DNA of 64,000 nt from CAWIHK01 sp963835935 (GCA_963835935.1 CAWIHK010000002.1:310001-374000), one strand, 5' to 3'; positions 46,101-54,005 are shown, counted from the first letter of the stretch. A program made the numbers and translations. Notes: a model not told the origin generated them from the letters alone.

Positions 46101-46367
46101 GACCAACACTTTTCTGTATCCCACGGAAGAAATCTGAAGGTTACATGATCCGGGAGGTACAAAAAGAATAGTAAAGTGACCATCAAGATCAGTAGCAGCG
46201 CCTAACGAAGTTCCACTGATAATAATGGTAGCTCCGATCACAGGTTCACCGTTATCTTTGTCTGTGATGCTCCCTGCAATTTTTCCGGTGGTTCCCGACC
46301 AGAGGGGGGACACCGAGATTAGTATCAACATCAAGATCGGTGCAATCACCTTCTTCAGTTGTTGCAT
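43122..46367 (-). CDS. TonB-dependent outer-membrane receptor (cassette B)
   Basis: 1081 residues, paralogue of the receptor at 23727-26924. The first 120 residues are nearly the same in both (signal peptide MQQLKKVIAPILMLILISV, then the carboxypeptidase-regulatory domain). The plug differs by an insert of about 20 residues (VRGGWDANPNGAAQPTFV) before LSIRGGAGDEILFMMDG, and the barrel strands diverge in the loops. The C-terminal PNDVTFWFLNPRQIFFGIRL is conserved. The start follows AAGGAGACATTAGTT. It heads a four-gene operon without SusD and without hydrolases. The ligand is unknown; loop divergence suggests it is not that of cassette A. Confidence 0.92.
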   Translation of the reverse strand: MQQLKKVIAPILMLILISVSPLWSGTTGKIAGSITDKDNGEPVIGATIIISGTSLGAATDLDGHFTILFVPPGSCNLQISSVGYRKVLVKDIRVHIDQTARVDVALEPQAIEVNALVVVGERLTIKKDVATSVASVNDKEVAALPINNAVSAIGLQAGVRGGWDANPNGAAQPTFVNNYNRGKVSVQGGLSIRGGAGDEILFMMDGVTLRDPRNNEPTTGIPLSSIKEISVERGGFQAEYGQVRSGVVNVVTREGGKRGFSGSVQLRMSPPQAKYYKGPGIMDIDDPNSWILRPFFDPNVCWTGTAHPIDSTKWDQYTISKYPAFDGWNKISQRLMSDNDPSNDLSPEGAQRVFEYEIRKKQQNNQPDYDIDAGLGGPIPLIGQYLGDLRFFTSYRGTRSMLVFPLSRPDYRDYNWTAQATSDITSSMKLKLSVLFGHEYTMEHNWDANGVYFYPQYPTDIANVIGAVAGTADLNRVFSDFDFSIADIGQRSLSAKLTHVINPSTFYEVSIEHFQRKYDVGQIANRNTSILTQVIPGFFEDSNPFGYDSQTDPHGVIITGDMHAAKAHDHTVTQSATVKADFTSQVNFQNLIKGGIQFNYDDLNFDYGTTEITQYVNRVQMHVFPIMAGAYIQDKLETEGLTVNLGLRADYSDARVNWWDINQFDPSFFQNNAGAGQTYQMSKSKPQFEISPRLGIAHPVTENSKLFFNYGHFMQEPQYESLFRIQRNDQKVMTSFGNPNLVMQKTVSYELGYDHILFDEYLFQIAAFYNDVTDQQDFTLISAPKTNVSYLLSTSNNYEDDRGFEITLRRTTGRWWSGFANYTYMVNSSGHFGSGELFNNSYDQTNWDQTTGNLYAIRPIPQPYARLNLSFYSPDDFGALLGSWRANVVLDWQAGFWTTWNPKNIPAVQYNVSSVDYFNTTLRVEKSIPIGKMRINFFMDVNNVFNTLRLYNTGDQGYMTSLHLPKSNAYDNIPGNDEVGNYRKLGVDWQPENPQNTVVGTTPPNDYRAWFYEGTTGKYWKVVKDPSSPNGNKWVQVDQASVDRVNKDKAYINMPNDVTFWFLNPRQIFFGIRLSIDFNEL

Positions 46368-46384
46368 AACTAATGTCTCCTTTC

Positions 46385-46580
46385 AGTTTTAATAAACTTA
46401 TACCGTTAATATGCGATAATCATTCAGCGTCCCCCAACTGAAAATAAATACATTGAGCACTCATACTCCCTTATGAGAGCTCAAATTTGTGTAAATAACA
46501 TCGGCAGAACGGACATCTTAACACAATCATCAATATTATATGATTTGAAGTATGTATATAAAATGAGGTGACAACAGAAT
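46385..46580 (-). promoter_or_regulatory. leader of receptor cassette B, conserved with cassette A
   Basis: This contains CAACTGAA near 46436, the inverted repeat CTCATA-CTCCCT-TATGAG (46461-46478), GCTCAA just after it, and GAGGTGACAACAGAAT near 46565, in the order seen upstream of cassette A (26941-27134). GAGGTGA (46565-46571) can also pair with TCACCTC (46612-46618). The exact promoter could not be fixed. From 46660 to 47032 no gene, hairpin or repeat was recognised. Confidence 0.5.
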
Positions 46581-46637
46581 CAACAAAATTATATCAAGAT
46601 TATGATGTCGCCTCACCTCAAAAAAATTATCAGCTTT

Positions 46638-46658
46638 GAATTATGGAAACGGTTTAAC
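46638..46658. promoter_or_regulatory. candidate LacI-family operator upstream of cassette B
   Basis: GAATTATGGAAACGGTTTAA matches the block upstream of cassette A (GAATTATTGAACCGGTTTGA at 27351-27370) and keeps a near-palindromic AAACGGTTT core. It is about 280 bases before the receptor start. A regulator shared by the two operons would explain it; binding is not shown. Confidence 0.4.
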
Positions 46659-47032
46659 TCGTCAAAAATACAAGGTGTTTTTTTCAAAATCAAGTTTTTT
46701 TATAAATATTTTCATTCCTCAAACAGATTTGTCAAAAATAAATATTCGAAAAACCATCTTGAACAACATAATTCAATTTTAATTATGCGATAGTTACCAA
46801 TTTAGCGTCATGAATGTCTTTTTGTGTTTTCAATAATGATACGTACGAAAATAGTCTTCTTCCTTAGTAACCCAGCATTCTAAACGGCATATTGGATATT
46901 CGAGAGTCACTAATTAGGTTCACTCCAGGATTCTGGTGAAAACTTATCCAAATCGATGCTTTTTCAGAACATTCATTGAGATCATTGATTTATTTTGAAC
47001 AGCACTATCCCTCAAGCTTTATTTTTCGCTCT

Positions 47033-48205
47033 CTAATTCCACACCCCGGGAATTTTCTCGCCACAAAACCGGCAATTTCCATCTACAACATCATTACGCA
47101 GAATTACAAATCCCCGACGCTCGATAATCATCTTCTTGCATTTATAGCAATATGTGTTTTCTGCTTCGTGATGCGGCACGTTTCCAATATAGACATATCG
47201 AATCCCTGACTGCATTGCAATTTGTCTGGCATTTTCCAATATCGAAACAGGTGTAGTCGGAAGTTGTGTAAGTTTGTACAACGGAGTGAACCGCGAGAAA
47301 TGAAGCGGCGAATCTTGTAAACCGTTTGAACAAAGCCATTCACACATCCGTTTGATTATATCCATTTCGTCAGTCCAGTCGGGAATAACAAGATTAGTAA
47401 TCTCCAGCCAAACTCCTTCTTCCCGTAATACCTTCAATGTCCGAAGAATTGGCGCCAGCGATCCTGCAGACAGTCGTGCATAAATATCATCGCTATAGCT
47501 CTTCAAATCGATATTCGCCGCATCGAGATATTTGGATAACCGGCGCAATGGCACTTCATTTATAAATCCGTTTGATTTGAAAACATTGCGAATTTTTTTC
47601 CCTCTTGCGATTTTCGCAGTATCGAGCACATATTCATAAAAAGTGATCGGTTCTGAGTAAGTGTATGCAATCGATTCACATTTTGTGTCCAGACAACTCT
47701 GCACAACAACCTCAGGAGACAAATCTTCGTTAGTTGTTTCTTTCGGACTGACCTGCGATATTTGCCAGTTCTGACAATTCAAACATCGCAAATTACATCC
47801 CGCGACAGCAATTGAAAACGCACGCGTTGACGGCAGAAAATGATTCAGCGGTTTCTTCTCAATGGGATCGATATGCACTGCGCAGGGATTCCCATAAGCA
47901 ATTGTGTAGAGTTTCCCATCACGACAAATCCGGCTCCTGCATCTGCCGCTTTCTCCATCCACAAGAGAGCATCCATGAGGGCATTTGGAGCATTTAACGC
48001 CCTGTGGAGTCTTACTATAATAGAGGGCTTCTTTAGTCCACTTTCCAAGATCAACGTTTCCTGCAACTCCTGCTTGAGAAAAGCTTTTTAATTCTGCAAG
48101 TGAATCAAAATACTTTAATCCAATCGCGAAACCTGTCATTCCGATCAGACTTTGTTTGAGGAACTTCCTTTTCGAAATTCCATTCAAATCCACCCGATCA
48201 CACAC
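47033..48205 (-). CDS. amrS: AmmeMemoRadiSam system radical SAM enzyme, with Tat-like leader
   Basis: 390 residues from GTG at 48205 with GGAGG upstream. The radical SAM cluster motif is CNLRCLNC (Cys 137, 141, 144). An N-terminal Cys cluster precedes it (about 72-94: CSKCPHGCSLVDGESGRC, SRIC) and a C-terminal one follows (YCYKCKKMIIERRGF, GNCRFCGEKIPG); all are characteristic of AmrS. The first 40 residues read SKRKFLKQSLIGMTGFAIG, a twin-arginine-like leader with KR in place of RR. It overlaps the upstream spermidine-synthase-like gene by 8 bases. AmrS is the radical SAM member of a three-component system of unknown reaction; AmrA and AmrB are fused in the first gene of this operon. Export of a radical SAM enzyme would be unusual and is unproven. 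Confidence 0.9.
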   Translation of the reverse strand: MCDRVDLNGISKRKFLKQSLIGMTGFAIGLKYFDSLAELKSFSQAGVAGNVDLGKWTKEALYYSKTPQGVKCSKCPHGCSLVDGESGRCRSRICRDGKLYTIAYGNPCAVHIDPIEKKPLNHFLPSTRAFSIAVAGCNLRCLNCQNWQISQVSPKETTNEDLSPEVVVQSCLDTKCESIAYTYSEPITFYEYVLDTAKIARGKKIRNVFKSNGFINEVPLRRLSKYLDAANIDLKSYSDDIYARLSAGSLAPILRTLKVLREEGVWLEITNLVIPDWTDEMDIIKRMCEWLCSNGLQDSPLHFSRFTPLYKLTQLPTTPVSILENARQIAMQSGIRYVYIGNVPHHEAENTYCYKCKKMIIERRGFVILRNDVVDGNCRFCGEKIPGVWN

Positions 48206-50366
48206 TTCCTGCCTCCGAATTACTCAAATTGTAATAAATACTGCGCCGTGTCATCAAAACAAGAGCGCTTATTAAACTTAAAAATCCTATAATAAAAAAA
48301 GTCCAGATGATACCTGCAATCGGAATCAACAGCACCGAAACACAAATTGCCCCAATTGCCGAACCTAAAAGATCAATGCTATAAATTGACGATGCCACAT
48401 CGGCAATTGTTCCTCGATACAATCGTGTTCCAATTGCAAATTCAAGCCCTACCAATGAACTGCCGAGAAGCGTGATTAAAATAAAAATCACGTAAATCAG
48501 AAATGCATCAGAATTTCTGCCGTGAAGCAAGCTGAGAATTCCCGGCAATAAGATCGAAAATAATCCCAGCATTAAAAGAATTCCAGCGAAGTGATTCATT
48601 GACGGCTTCTTCAGCCATCGTTGTGCACACCACGCTCCTATTGCAAGCCCTCCCATGAAAACCGTAATAATAAATCCTGTAGCTTGATACATTATTCCGT
48701 AGAGAATTTGAACGGAAAAAAGAAGCAGAACTTCAATTCCCGATGCTGCAAAACCTGTGACGAACATTCCAATGCCGATAGCATTCGTTCGCCTTAATAT
48801 TAGCAAGATGACGATGAGAACGAGAGACAGCGGAATCCATAATGTCACCCTTGAATAACTTAACCAGTATTGCATCTGACGATAATATACAACGGGAGTA
48901 AAATCATAATTTATAGAAGCCTGCGGATTCAAACGGTTCATGATTTCATCGCTTCGCTGGCGCAAATCATCATCTTCGAGATAATATCGGTTCACATAAT
49001 CCGTCGGAATATTTCGGTCGTCAATTAGTTTTGTTATTGTAATCGAGAGAGGTTGATCAGATCCTAAAAAGAATATTTTCGATCCGGGAACAATCAATAC
49101 ATGAGCAAATTGAGTGCTGAGCGTTTTCACCAGTGTCGAATAAAGATCGAGAGCCTCGGCGCCGAAATAATCGACCAGTGAATGCACACCCATTGAAATT
49201 ACTGCACCGGGTGATAAGCGTTTTTTCAAGTCGCGTAAAAACTCCATTGTGTAATAGCGATTTATCTGAGCAGTGGACGGATCTGAGACGTTGATCAGAA
49301 CGACATCGTATTGGTCCTCTGTAGAACGTATAAACCTTCGCGCATCAGTCGAAATAATGTGCAACCGATTATCCGAACACGAACTGATCAACGATTTCCC
49401 GATTTCTATCAACCATGGATTTATTTCAACATAATCAATCCGATCGACTTTGTACTTCAGAATTTCTGCCGGGATTCCCGACATCCCGCCGGAAATCAGC
49501 AATACTTTTTTCGGATGAGGATGCTGAACCATCGCATAATGAACCGCCTCTTCGTCGGCCTGAACGTTATTATTCGATGTAAGAAGCACTCCATTTTCAA
49601 AAATATTTTTCTGGTCTCCCTGTGAAGTGACGGTTATAGTTCCGTACGGCGTATCTTTGTTTAGAACCAGTTTCTGCCCTTCGTACAATCGGCTTTTCAT
49701 TATTCGATCAAGATTCACGCTGAAATATATTGCCACACATAAAATACTTAGCGTCAAATTTAAATACCTCAGGCCACGAGACGAGGATTCAAACGAGAGA
49801 AATAAAATTGTAACGAGAAGAATGAAAGCAACAATCAATAATGCTTGCGATGTTGTACAGAATACAAGCAAAACGAGATTTAACAGCGCGCCGCCCAATA
49901 AACTTCCGATTGCTTCGGAAGAATAAGCCCGCCCGATTTTGTTTTTTGCATATTGTTCCGAGAGAATTTGGGTGGACAATATGAATGCAAACCCGGAAAA
50001 AACACAATACGGCAATAATAAAAAAAATGAACTGAGAAAACACGAACCGACACCAATCATTGTTCCGGGAGCAAAAATACTATTCCTCAGATATTCAAAG
50101 GTGAAAATCGTGAGAAGAGGAAGAATTGATAAAAATAGAAGAATTAAAAATATCAGGCCGTGAGCTTCTCCCGATACTTTCTTATGTTTACCGACGAACG
50201 CACCGAAACCAGTCAATATCATCCAATTTGCCAACACGATACCGATGACAAGTTCATTTCCATAAAAAAGAGTTAGAAGTTCCCGGAGGAAAATTGTTTG
50301 AGTGACAATAGCGCTAAAACCAACAGCGGCTATTGCGATGTCCCATTTCTTCTGACGCAACATCAT
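48198..50366 (-). CDS. membrane protein with spermidine-synthase-like methyltransferase-fold domain
   Basis: 722 residues from the ATG at 50366, which shares its A with the upstream TGA stop (TGATG). About seven hydrophobic helices come first (1-225), then a soluble spermidine-synthase-like domain (about 235-450: TPYGTITVTSQG, VLLISGGMSGIPAEILKY, IDYVEINPWLIEIGK, IISTDARRFI, LINVSDPSTAQINRYYT), then about seven more helices (500-710). The glycine-rich loop is ISGGMSG instead of the usual GGGDGG, and the catalytic-site stretch reads NVSDP, so aminopropyl transfer is doubtful. It lies between AmrB-AmrA and AmrS with overlapping ends, so it is translationally coupled to both and may be part of their pathway. 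Confidence 0.82.
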   Translation of the reverse strand: MMLRQKKWDIAIAAVGFSAIVTQTIFLRELLTLFYGNELVIGIVLANWMILTGFGAFVGKHKKVSGEAHGLIFLILLFLSILPLLTIFTFEYLRNSIFAPGTMIGVGSCFLSSFFLLLPYCVFSGFAFILSTQILSEQYAKNKIGRAYSSEAIGSLLGGALLNLVLLVFCTTSQALLIVAFILLVTILFLSFESSSRGLRYLNLTLSILCVAIYFSVNLDRIMKSRLYEGQKLVLNKDTPYGTITVTSQGDQKNIFENGVLLTSNNNVQADEEAVHYAMVQHPHPKKVLLISGGMSGIPAEILKYKVDRIDYVEINPWLIEIGKSLISSCSDNRLHIISTDARRFIRSTEDQYDVVLINVSDPSTAQINRYYTMEFLRDLKKRLSPGAVISMGVHSLVDYFGAEALDLYSTLVKTLSTQFAHVLIVPGSKIFFLGSDQPLSITITKLIDDRNIPTDYVNRYYLEDDDLRQRSDEIMNRLNPQASINYDFTPVVYYRQMQYWLSYSRVTLWIPLSLVLIVILLILRRTNAIGIGMFVTGFAASGIEVLLLFSVQILYGIMYQATGFIITVFMGGLAIGAWCAQRWLKKPSMNHFAGILLMLGLFSILLPGILSLLHGRNSDAFLIYVIFILITLLGSSLVGLEFAIGTRLYRGTIADVASSIYSIDLLGSAIGAICVSVLLIPIAGIIWTFFIIGFLSLISALVLMTRRSIYYNLSNSEAGSV

Positions 50367-51871
50367 CAACGGATACTTTCATTCTCTCCGAACACCAGCG
50401 CTTCGTAAATAAAGATGTCGGCATCCTTCCATCCATCCCATCCGATGCCGGCTTTATCCTGTGCACAATGGCCGAGGAATTCTTCTTTCGACCATCCTGT
50501 TTCTGTCGCGACTTGAGGGAGAAATGTCCCGGCATGCCATCCTTTCCGGATATAAATTCCATGCTTACCCAATTCTATTTCATCTATGGAGTTTATTTTT
50601 CTCATCGGAGTTAATACTGAAATTTCAATTTGAATATTTGAGAGCTCAGACGATTCAACTTGTGGAAACCGCGTGTCCTGGGTTGCCGAGGCAATCGCCA
50701 TCGATTGAACGACTTTGAAAAGCGGTTCAACGGCATCAAATCGTCCAATGCATCCTCGAAGTTCTCCATGTTTCTTCAGAGTGACGAATGCACCGGCAGG
50801 CTTCCGAAGATTTTGTGAAAACACAGTTTGATCGATCTCCTGGATTTTCTTTGTCTCGAGATATGTCTGAATAGTCTTCCTTGCAATTCCAATTAATTCT
50901 TTTTTCTCCTGATCGGAAAGATTAAAACCTGAAACTGACGCTTTAGAATCAAGAGTGATCGCAATTGCATGATAGCCGACAACATTATTCCGATTCCCGA
51001 TTTCAACGTCGCCCGAATTTTTATAAAGAATTTCATGATATAATACATGAGAATCACCTTCCGTCATCGCAAGAAGTGTCAATACGCATGTCCATCCACA
51101 CATACTGGTTGCGAGATTTGGAATATTTTGCGCATCATTTTGATTGAGAACACTGAGGACATTCTGAAGAGAATTTGAGCAAATCGCCTTCGCTGTCGCA
51201 GTATCTACTTTTATTGCGTCGTTGTAAGACGGATAATGTGAAAAATCTGTACTGATGATAAAAAGATTTTTTGAATTAAAATACGGTTTGAGTTCACGCG
51301 CCATTTGCTCGCACGTTTCCAGCCGGTTGGTTCCGACGACAATCGGAATAATTTTGAATTTTTTCTTCATGATGTACTGGAGGAACGGAAGCTGAACTTC
51401 GACGCTATGCTCCTGTGAGTGCGCATCGTCTCGTTCGATAAAAACTTTTGAACCTTTAATTAAATTCCTGGCGAGTTCCTGGTTTACAGTAACCGACCCC
51501 AGCGGCGTAAGATAATTTCCCTTGGCATATATCGCCGCTCCATCGAAAGCCACGTGATGGCTTGGGCCGAGAATAAAAATGTTCTCATATTCTTTCTGAT
51601 CGTCGATTTGATTGAAGCTCGACGCGGCAACTATCCCGGAATAGACATAACCGGCGTGAGGCGAGATGATTGCGACAACATCTCCGACTTTTTCTAACGG
51701 CACTGCTTTTGAAAAAAGATCCGTCAGCATTTGATGAAGAATATTTTTTTCCGCCGGATAAAATTGTCCTGCAACGGCGGGAAGCCGATCGACAAAATTA
51801 TTCTGAGATTGGCAACTTGAAAATGTGCTTAAAATCGTGATAATAGCTATCATGATATATACTTTTTTCAT
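50366..51871 (-). CDS. AmmeMemoRadiSam system AmrB-AmrA fusion with export-type N-terminus
   Basis: 501 residues. The N-terminus (MKKVYIMIAIITILSTFSSC) looks like a lipoprotein or signal sequence. Residues about 28-300 are the Memo-like AmrB domain: VAGQFYPAE, SPHAGYVYSG, LGPSHHVAFDG, HSQEHSVEVQLPFLQY, STDFSHYP and CGWTCVLTLLAM, with the conserved His residues of the dioxygenase-like fold. Residues about 318-500 are the AMMECR1-like AmrA domain: FVTLKKHGELRGCIG, QDTRFPQVESSEL, ISVLTPM, GWHAGTFLPQV. It is the first gene of a three-gene overlapping operon ending in AmrS. The lipobox is weak (Phe at -3), so plain secretion or membrane anchoring is also possible. Confidence 0.92.
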   Translation of the reverse strand: MKKVYIMIAIITILSTFSSCQSQNNFVDRLPAVAGQFYPAEKNILHQMLTDLFSKAVPLEKVGDVVAIISPHAGYVYSGIVAASSFNQIDDQKEYENIFILGPSHHVAFDGAAIYAKGNYLTPLGSVTVNQELARNLIKGSKVFIERDDAHSQEHSVEVQLPFLQYIMKKKFKIIPIVVGTNRLETCEQMARELKPYFNSKNLFIISTDFSHYPSYNDAIKVDTATAKAICSNSLQNVLSVLNQNDAQNIPNLATSMCGWTCVLTLLAMTEGDSHVLYHEILYKNSGDVEIGNRNNVVGYHAIAITLDSKASVSGFNLSDQEKKELIGIARKTIQTYLETKKIQEIDQTVFSQNLRKPAGAFVTLKKHGELRGCIGRFDAVEPLFKVVQSMAIASATQDTRFPQVESSELSNIQIEISVLTPMRKINSIDEIELGKHGIYIRKGWHAGTFLPQVATETGWSKEEFLGHCAQDKAGIGWDGWKDADIFIYEALVFGENESIR

Positions 51872-51949
51872 AAATAATCCATGGGTTTATTATGGCGGGA
51901 ACTTACTGAAACTTGGGCGGAATTGCAAATTTCGGCCGATGAGAGACAC

Positions 51950-51991
51950 AGATAAAAATAGATGAGCCAAAGGCTCATGTGCCTTTGGCTC
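51950..51991 (-). terminator. terminator after the second caspase gene
   Basis: A perfect 11-bp inverted repeat GAGCCAAAGGC / GCCTTTGGCTC (51964-51991) is followed on the minus strand by ATCTATTTTTATC. It lies about 110 bases after the caspase stop and before the AmrB-AmrA start. A second small hairpin ACTGC-GTG-GCAGT is at 52000-52012. No gene lies in 51872-52101. Confidence 0.65.
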
Positions 51992-52101
51992 AAAATTACC
52001 ACTGCGTGGCAGTAAAAACTGATCTGCCCAGATTATTAATAAATCTGCAACCATATTTTATGGCTTCAACAAATCATCACATCCGGATGTCTAAATAATA
52101 T

Positions 52102-53289
52102 TTACCTTCTTATAAAAATAAAATCTCCTCCTTCGTCGCCTGTTTCTCTAATCTCACCGAATTGCGGAACCTGACCATTTGGACTATTATTAATTACGGC
52201 TTCACGGAAACTTGAAAACAGCGTTTCAGCGGAAAGATACTTTGCGTTCGTTTCGATCAACCGTTTACTCAACATCATCAAAAATACGCTTTTATCCGGA
52301 ACTTCCTTCATAGTCCCGCTTGTCATGGCCTTTCGGCTTGGCAACTTCACAAGTTCCTGCGTCGATTTTGGCGCTTCGTCAAAAGCGTTGCGCGTCTTGA
52401 AAATTCCTCCGCTGAAACATGCATCGGTGATCAGTAAAGTATGCTTACTCTTTATGCCTCGGATATAATCGCGTAACTGACTGTTAGATAGCCATTCCGA
52501 ATGCGAATGGCGTTCCGCGTCTGAGGGAAGCCAGAAGCCTTGTTCCAAATTTTCGTCCCAATATCCATGTCCGGCATAAAAAATAAGCAGATTGTCAGAC
52601 TGATTTAAATTTTCTGCGAGTGAATCGAATTTATTGATTATTTCTTTCCGCGTTGGATTTCGCATGAAGTACACATTCTGTGGATCGAATGTATAATACT
52701 TTGTCAACACATTGCTGAACGACTGTGCATCTTGAACCGGAAAATCAAGGCTGTGAATATTTTTATCACGGTACTCTTCAACTGCGATTATCAATGCGTG
52801 ATACTTTCCGAAGATATTGTTTTGATCGGCCTCAGCTAATTCATTTTGTTTAATATCGGTTTCACACCTTACGTTTAGTGTTACCGTGCTTGAGTTGTTA
52901 TTATCGTCAACAGCTTTAACTTCAATTTTATTTAATCCGGGATGTAATAACACATCCGCCGTAAATTCACAGCCTCCTGTCACAGGAGATAATGCTGCAT
53001 CATTCCCATTCACATACACAAGTGAAACTCCTTCGGCATCAAGGGCTATTCCACGCACTCTTAATTGTGCTTTCTGTACCATTATCTCATCGTCAGGAAC
53101 TGCTTTAATTCCTCGTTGGTTTACGTCTGCCGGTTCCAGTATCTCTATCGTCGGAGCCATCGTTTCTTTCGGCTTCTCTTGCAGATCAATCAGTGATCCT
53201 TTTTTGCTGACTCCTGACGATGATTGACAAAAAATCAGACAAGGAATAAAAAGCATTCCTAATAATAAAAGTCGTATTTGAGTTTTCAT
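52102..53289 (-). CDS. caspase-family (C14) peptidase, exported, with Ig-like N-terminal domain (copy 2)
   Basis: 395 residues. Signal peptide (LIFCQ), Ig-like domain about 45-140 (ILEPADVNQRGIKAVPDD, LVYVNGNDAALSPVTGG), caspase domain about 160-390. The catalytic residues are His 241 in FYAGHGYWDENL and Cys 291 in LLITDACFSGGIF. The Ig-like domain is clearly related to that of the caspase at 33690-35003, but the peptidase halves have diverged, and the acidic EF-like loop of copy 1 is missing. The ribosome site GGGAGGATT precedes the ATG. The gene follows the small beta-sandwich gene with a 63-base gap. Confidence 0.85.
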   Translation of the reverse strand: MKTQIRLLLLGMLFIPCLIFCQSSSGVSKKGSLIDLQEKPKETMAPTIEILEPADVNQRGIKAVPDDEIMVQKAQLRVRGIALDAEGVSLVYVNGNDAALSPVTGGCEFTADVLLHPGLNKIEVKAVDDNNNSSTVTLNVRCETDIKQNELAEADQNNIFGKYHALIIAVEEYRDKNIHSLDFPVQDAQSFSNVLTKYYTFDPQNVYFMRNPTRKEIINKFDSLAENLNQSDNLLIFYAGHGYWDENLEQGFWLPSDAERHSHSEWLSNSQLRDYIRGIKSKHTLLITDACFSGGIFKTRNAFDEAPKSTQELVKLPSRKAMTSGTMKEVPDKSVFLMMLSKRLIETNAKYLSAETLFSSFREAVINNSPNGQVPQFGEIRETGDEGGDFIFIRR

Positions 53290-53352
53290 GTTTTAATCCT
53301 CCCTCTTACAATGCAATTTATAAAATAAACTCTTTAATTTCATCTCTCATCC

Positions 53353-53862
53353 TCATGGCCTGTCCGGCGGTCCGGGAAAAACGGGTGTGTTGGTTTTTGA
53401 TGAACCCTTCGATAATATCGCCGCCGTTCCTCCCGCTACCGCGGCTCCTCCGGCAATCCACCACCACATATTCGATCTCCCCTTGACCATCTCGGCATCT
53501 ACTTTGAAATAATAATCATTCCCCGACAAACCCTTTGGAAACTCTTTTATAAAATCCCATTCGATCTCAAGTCCTTTACCGCCTTTACAATTTTCTCCAA
53601 CATATCCGCTGACTTCCTTCGGTTCATATTCAAAATCGGATTGACTCTCTCGCCTTAATGTCAGGGCAACTTTATACTCTTTATCAAGAGGGCCAGACAA
53701 ATCGTACGAAACAATTATTTTATTCCCCGAAATCTTGTAATCAACATTCATCACTTCTATCCTATCTTCAGCTTGTGCAATCGATATCGGTATGCTTTCT
53801 ATAATTAATATAATAGAAAGAAATAAACAAACCGGCCAGCTAATTCTTACGATTCTTTGCAT
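53353..53862 (-). CDS. small exported beta-sandwich protein with WWxIGGAAVAGG-like segment (copy 2)
   Basis: 169 residues. Signal peptide to about residue 31, then beta strands that track copy 1 (29277-29810): RIEVMNVDYKISGNKIIVSY, EYKVALTLRRESQSDFEY, GLEIEWDFIKEFPKGLSGND, YYFKVDAEM, then MWWWIAGGAAVAGGTAAIL and a short Ser/Thr/Pro tail. No known family could be named. The order beta-sandwich, tryptophan doublet, Gly/Ala helix and disordered tail is the conserved part. It lies between the 1801-residue T9SS cargo and the caspase gene on the same strand. Confidence 0.65.
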   Translation of the reverse strand: MQRIVRISWPVCLFLSIILIIESIPISIAQAEDRIEVMNVDYKISGNKIIVSYDLSGPLDKEYKVALTLRRESQSDFEYEPKEVSGYVGENCKGGKGLEIEWDFIKEFPKGLSGNDYYFKVDAEMVKGRSNMWWWIAGGAAVAGGTAAILSKGSSKTNTPVFPGPPDRP

Positions 53863-53910
53863 GTTGTCCTCATGACAAATCTATTAAAAATAAATAATTA
53901 TTATTGAACT

Positions 53911-53992
53911 GCCTTTTTATATATGTCGTTCCTACGGAACTCTTTTTTTTACTCTTTTGCCTTTCTATAAATATGCCGTCCCTAACGGGACT
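53911..53992 (+). repeat. tandem pair of short hairpin repeats
   Basis: Two units, 53911-53941 and 53959-53992, follow the pattern GCCTTTYTATAWATGYCGTYCCTAMCGGRACT. The CC.TA.CGG cores form small stems (GTTCC/GGAAC and GTCCC/GGGAC). They match the four larger copies at the left edge of the window in the TATAWATATGCCG flank. They lie between the T9SS cargo stop and the beta-sandwich gene start. Confidence 0.6.
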
Positions 53993-54005
53993 TATTGGCC
54001 AATTA

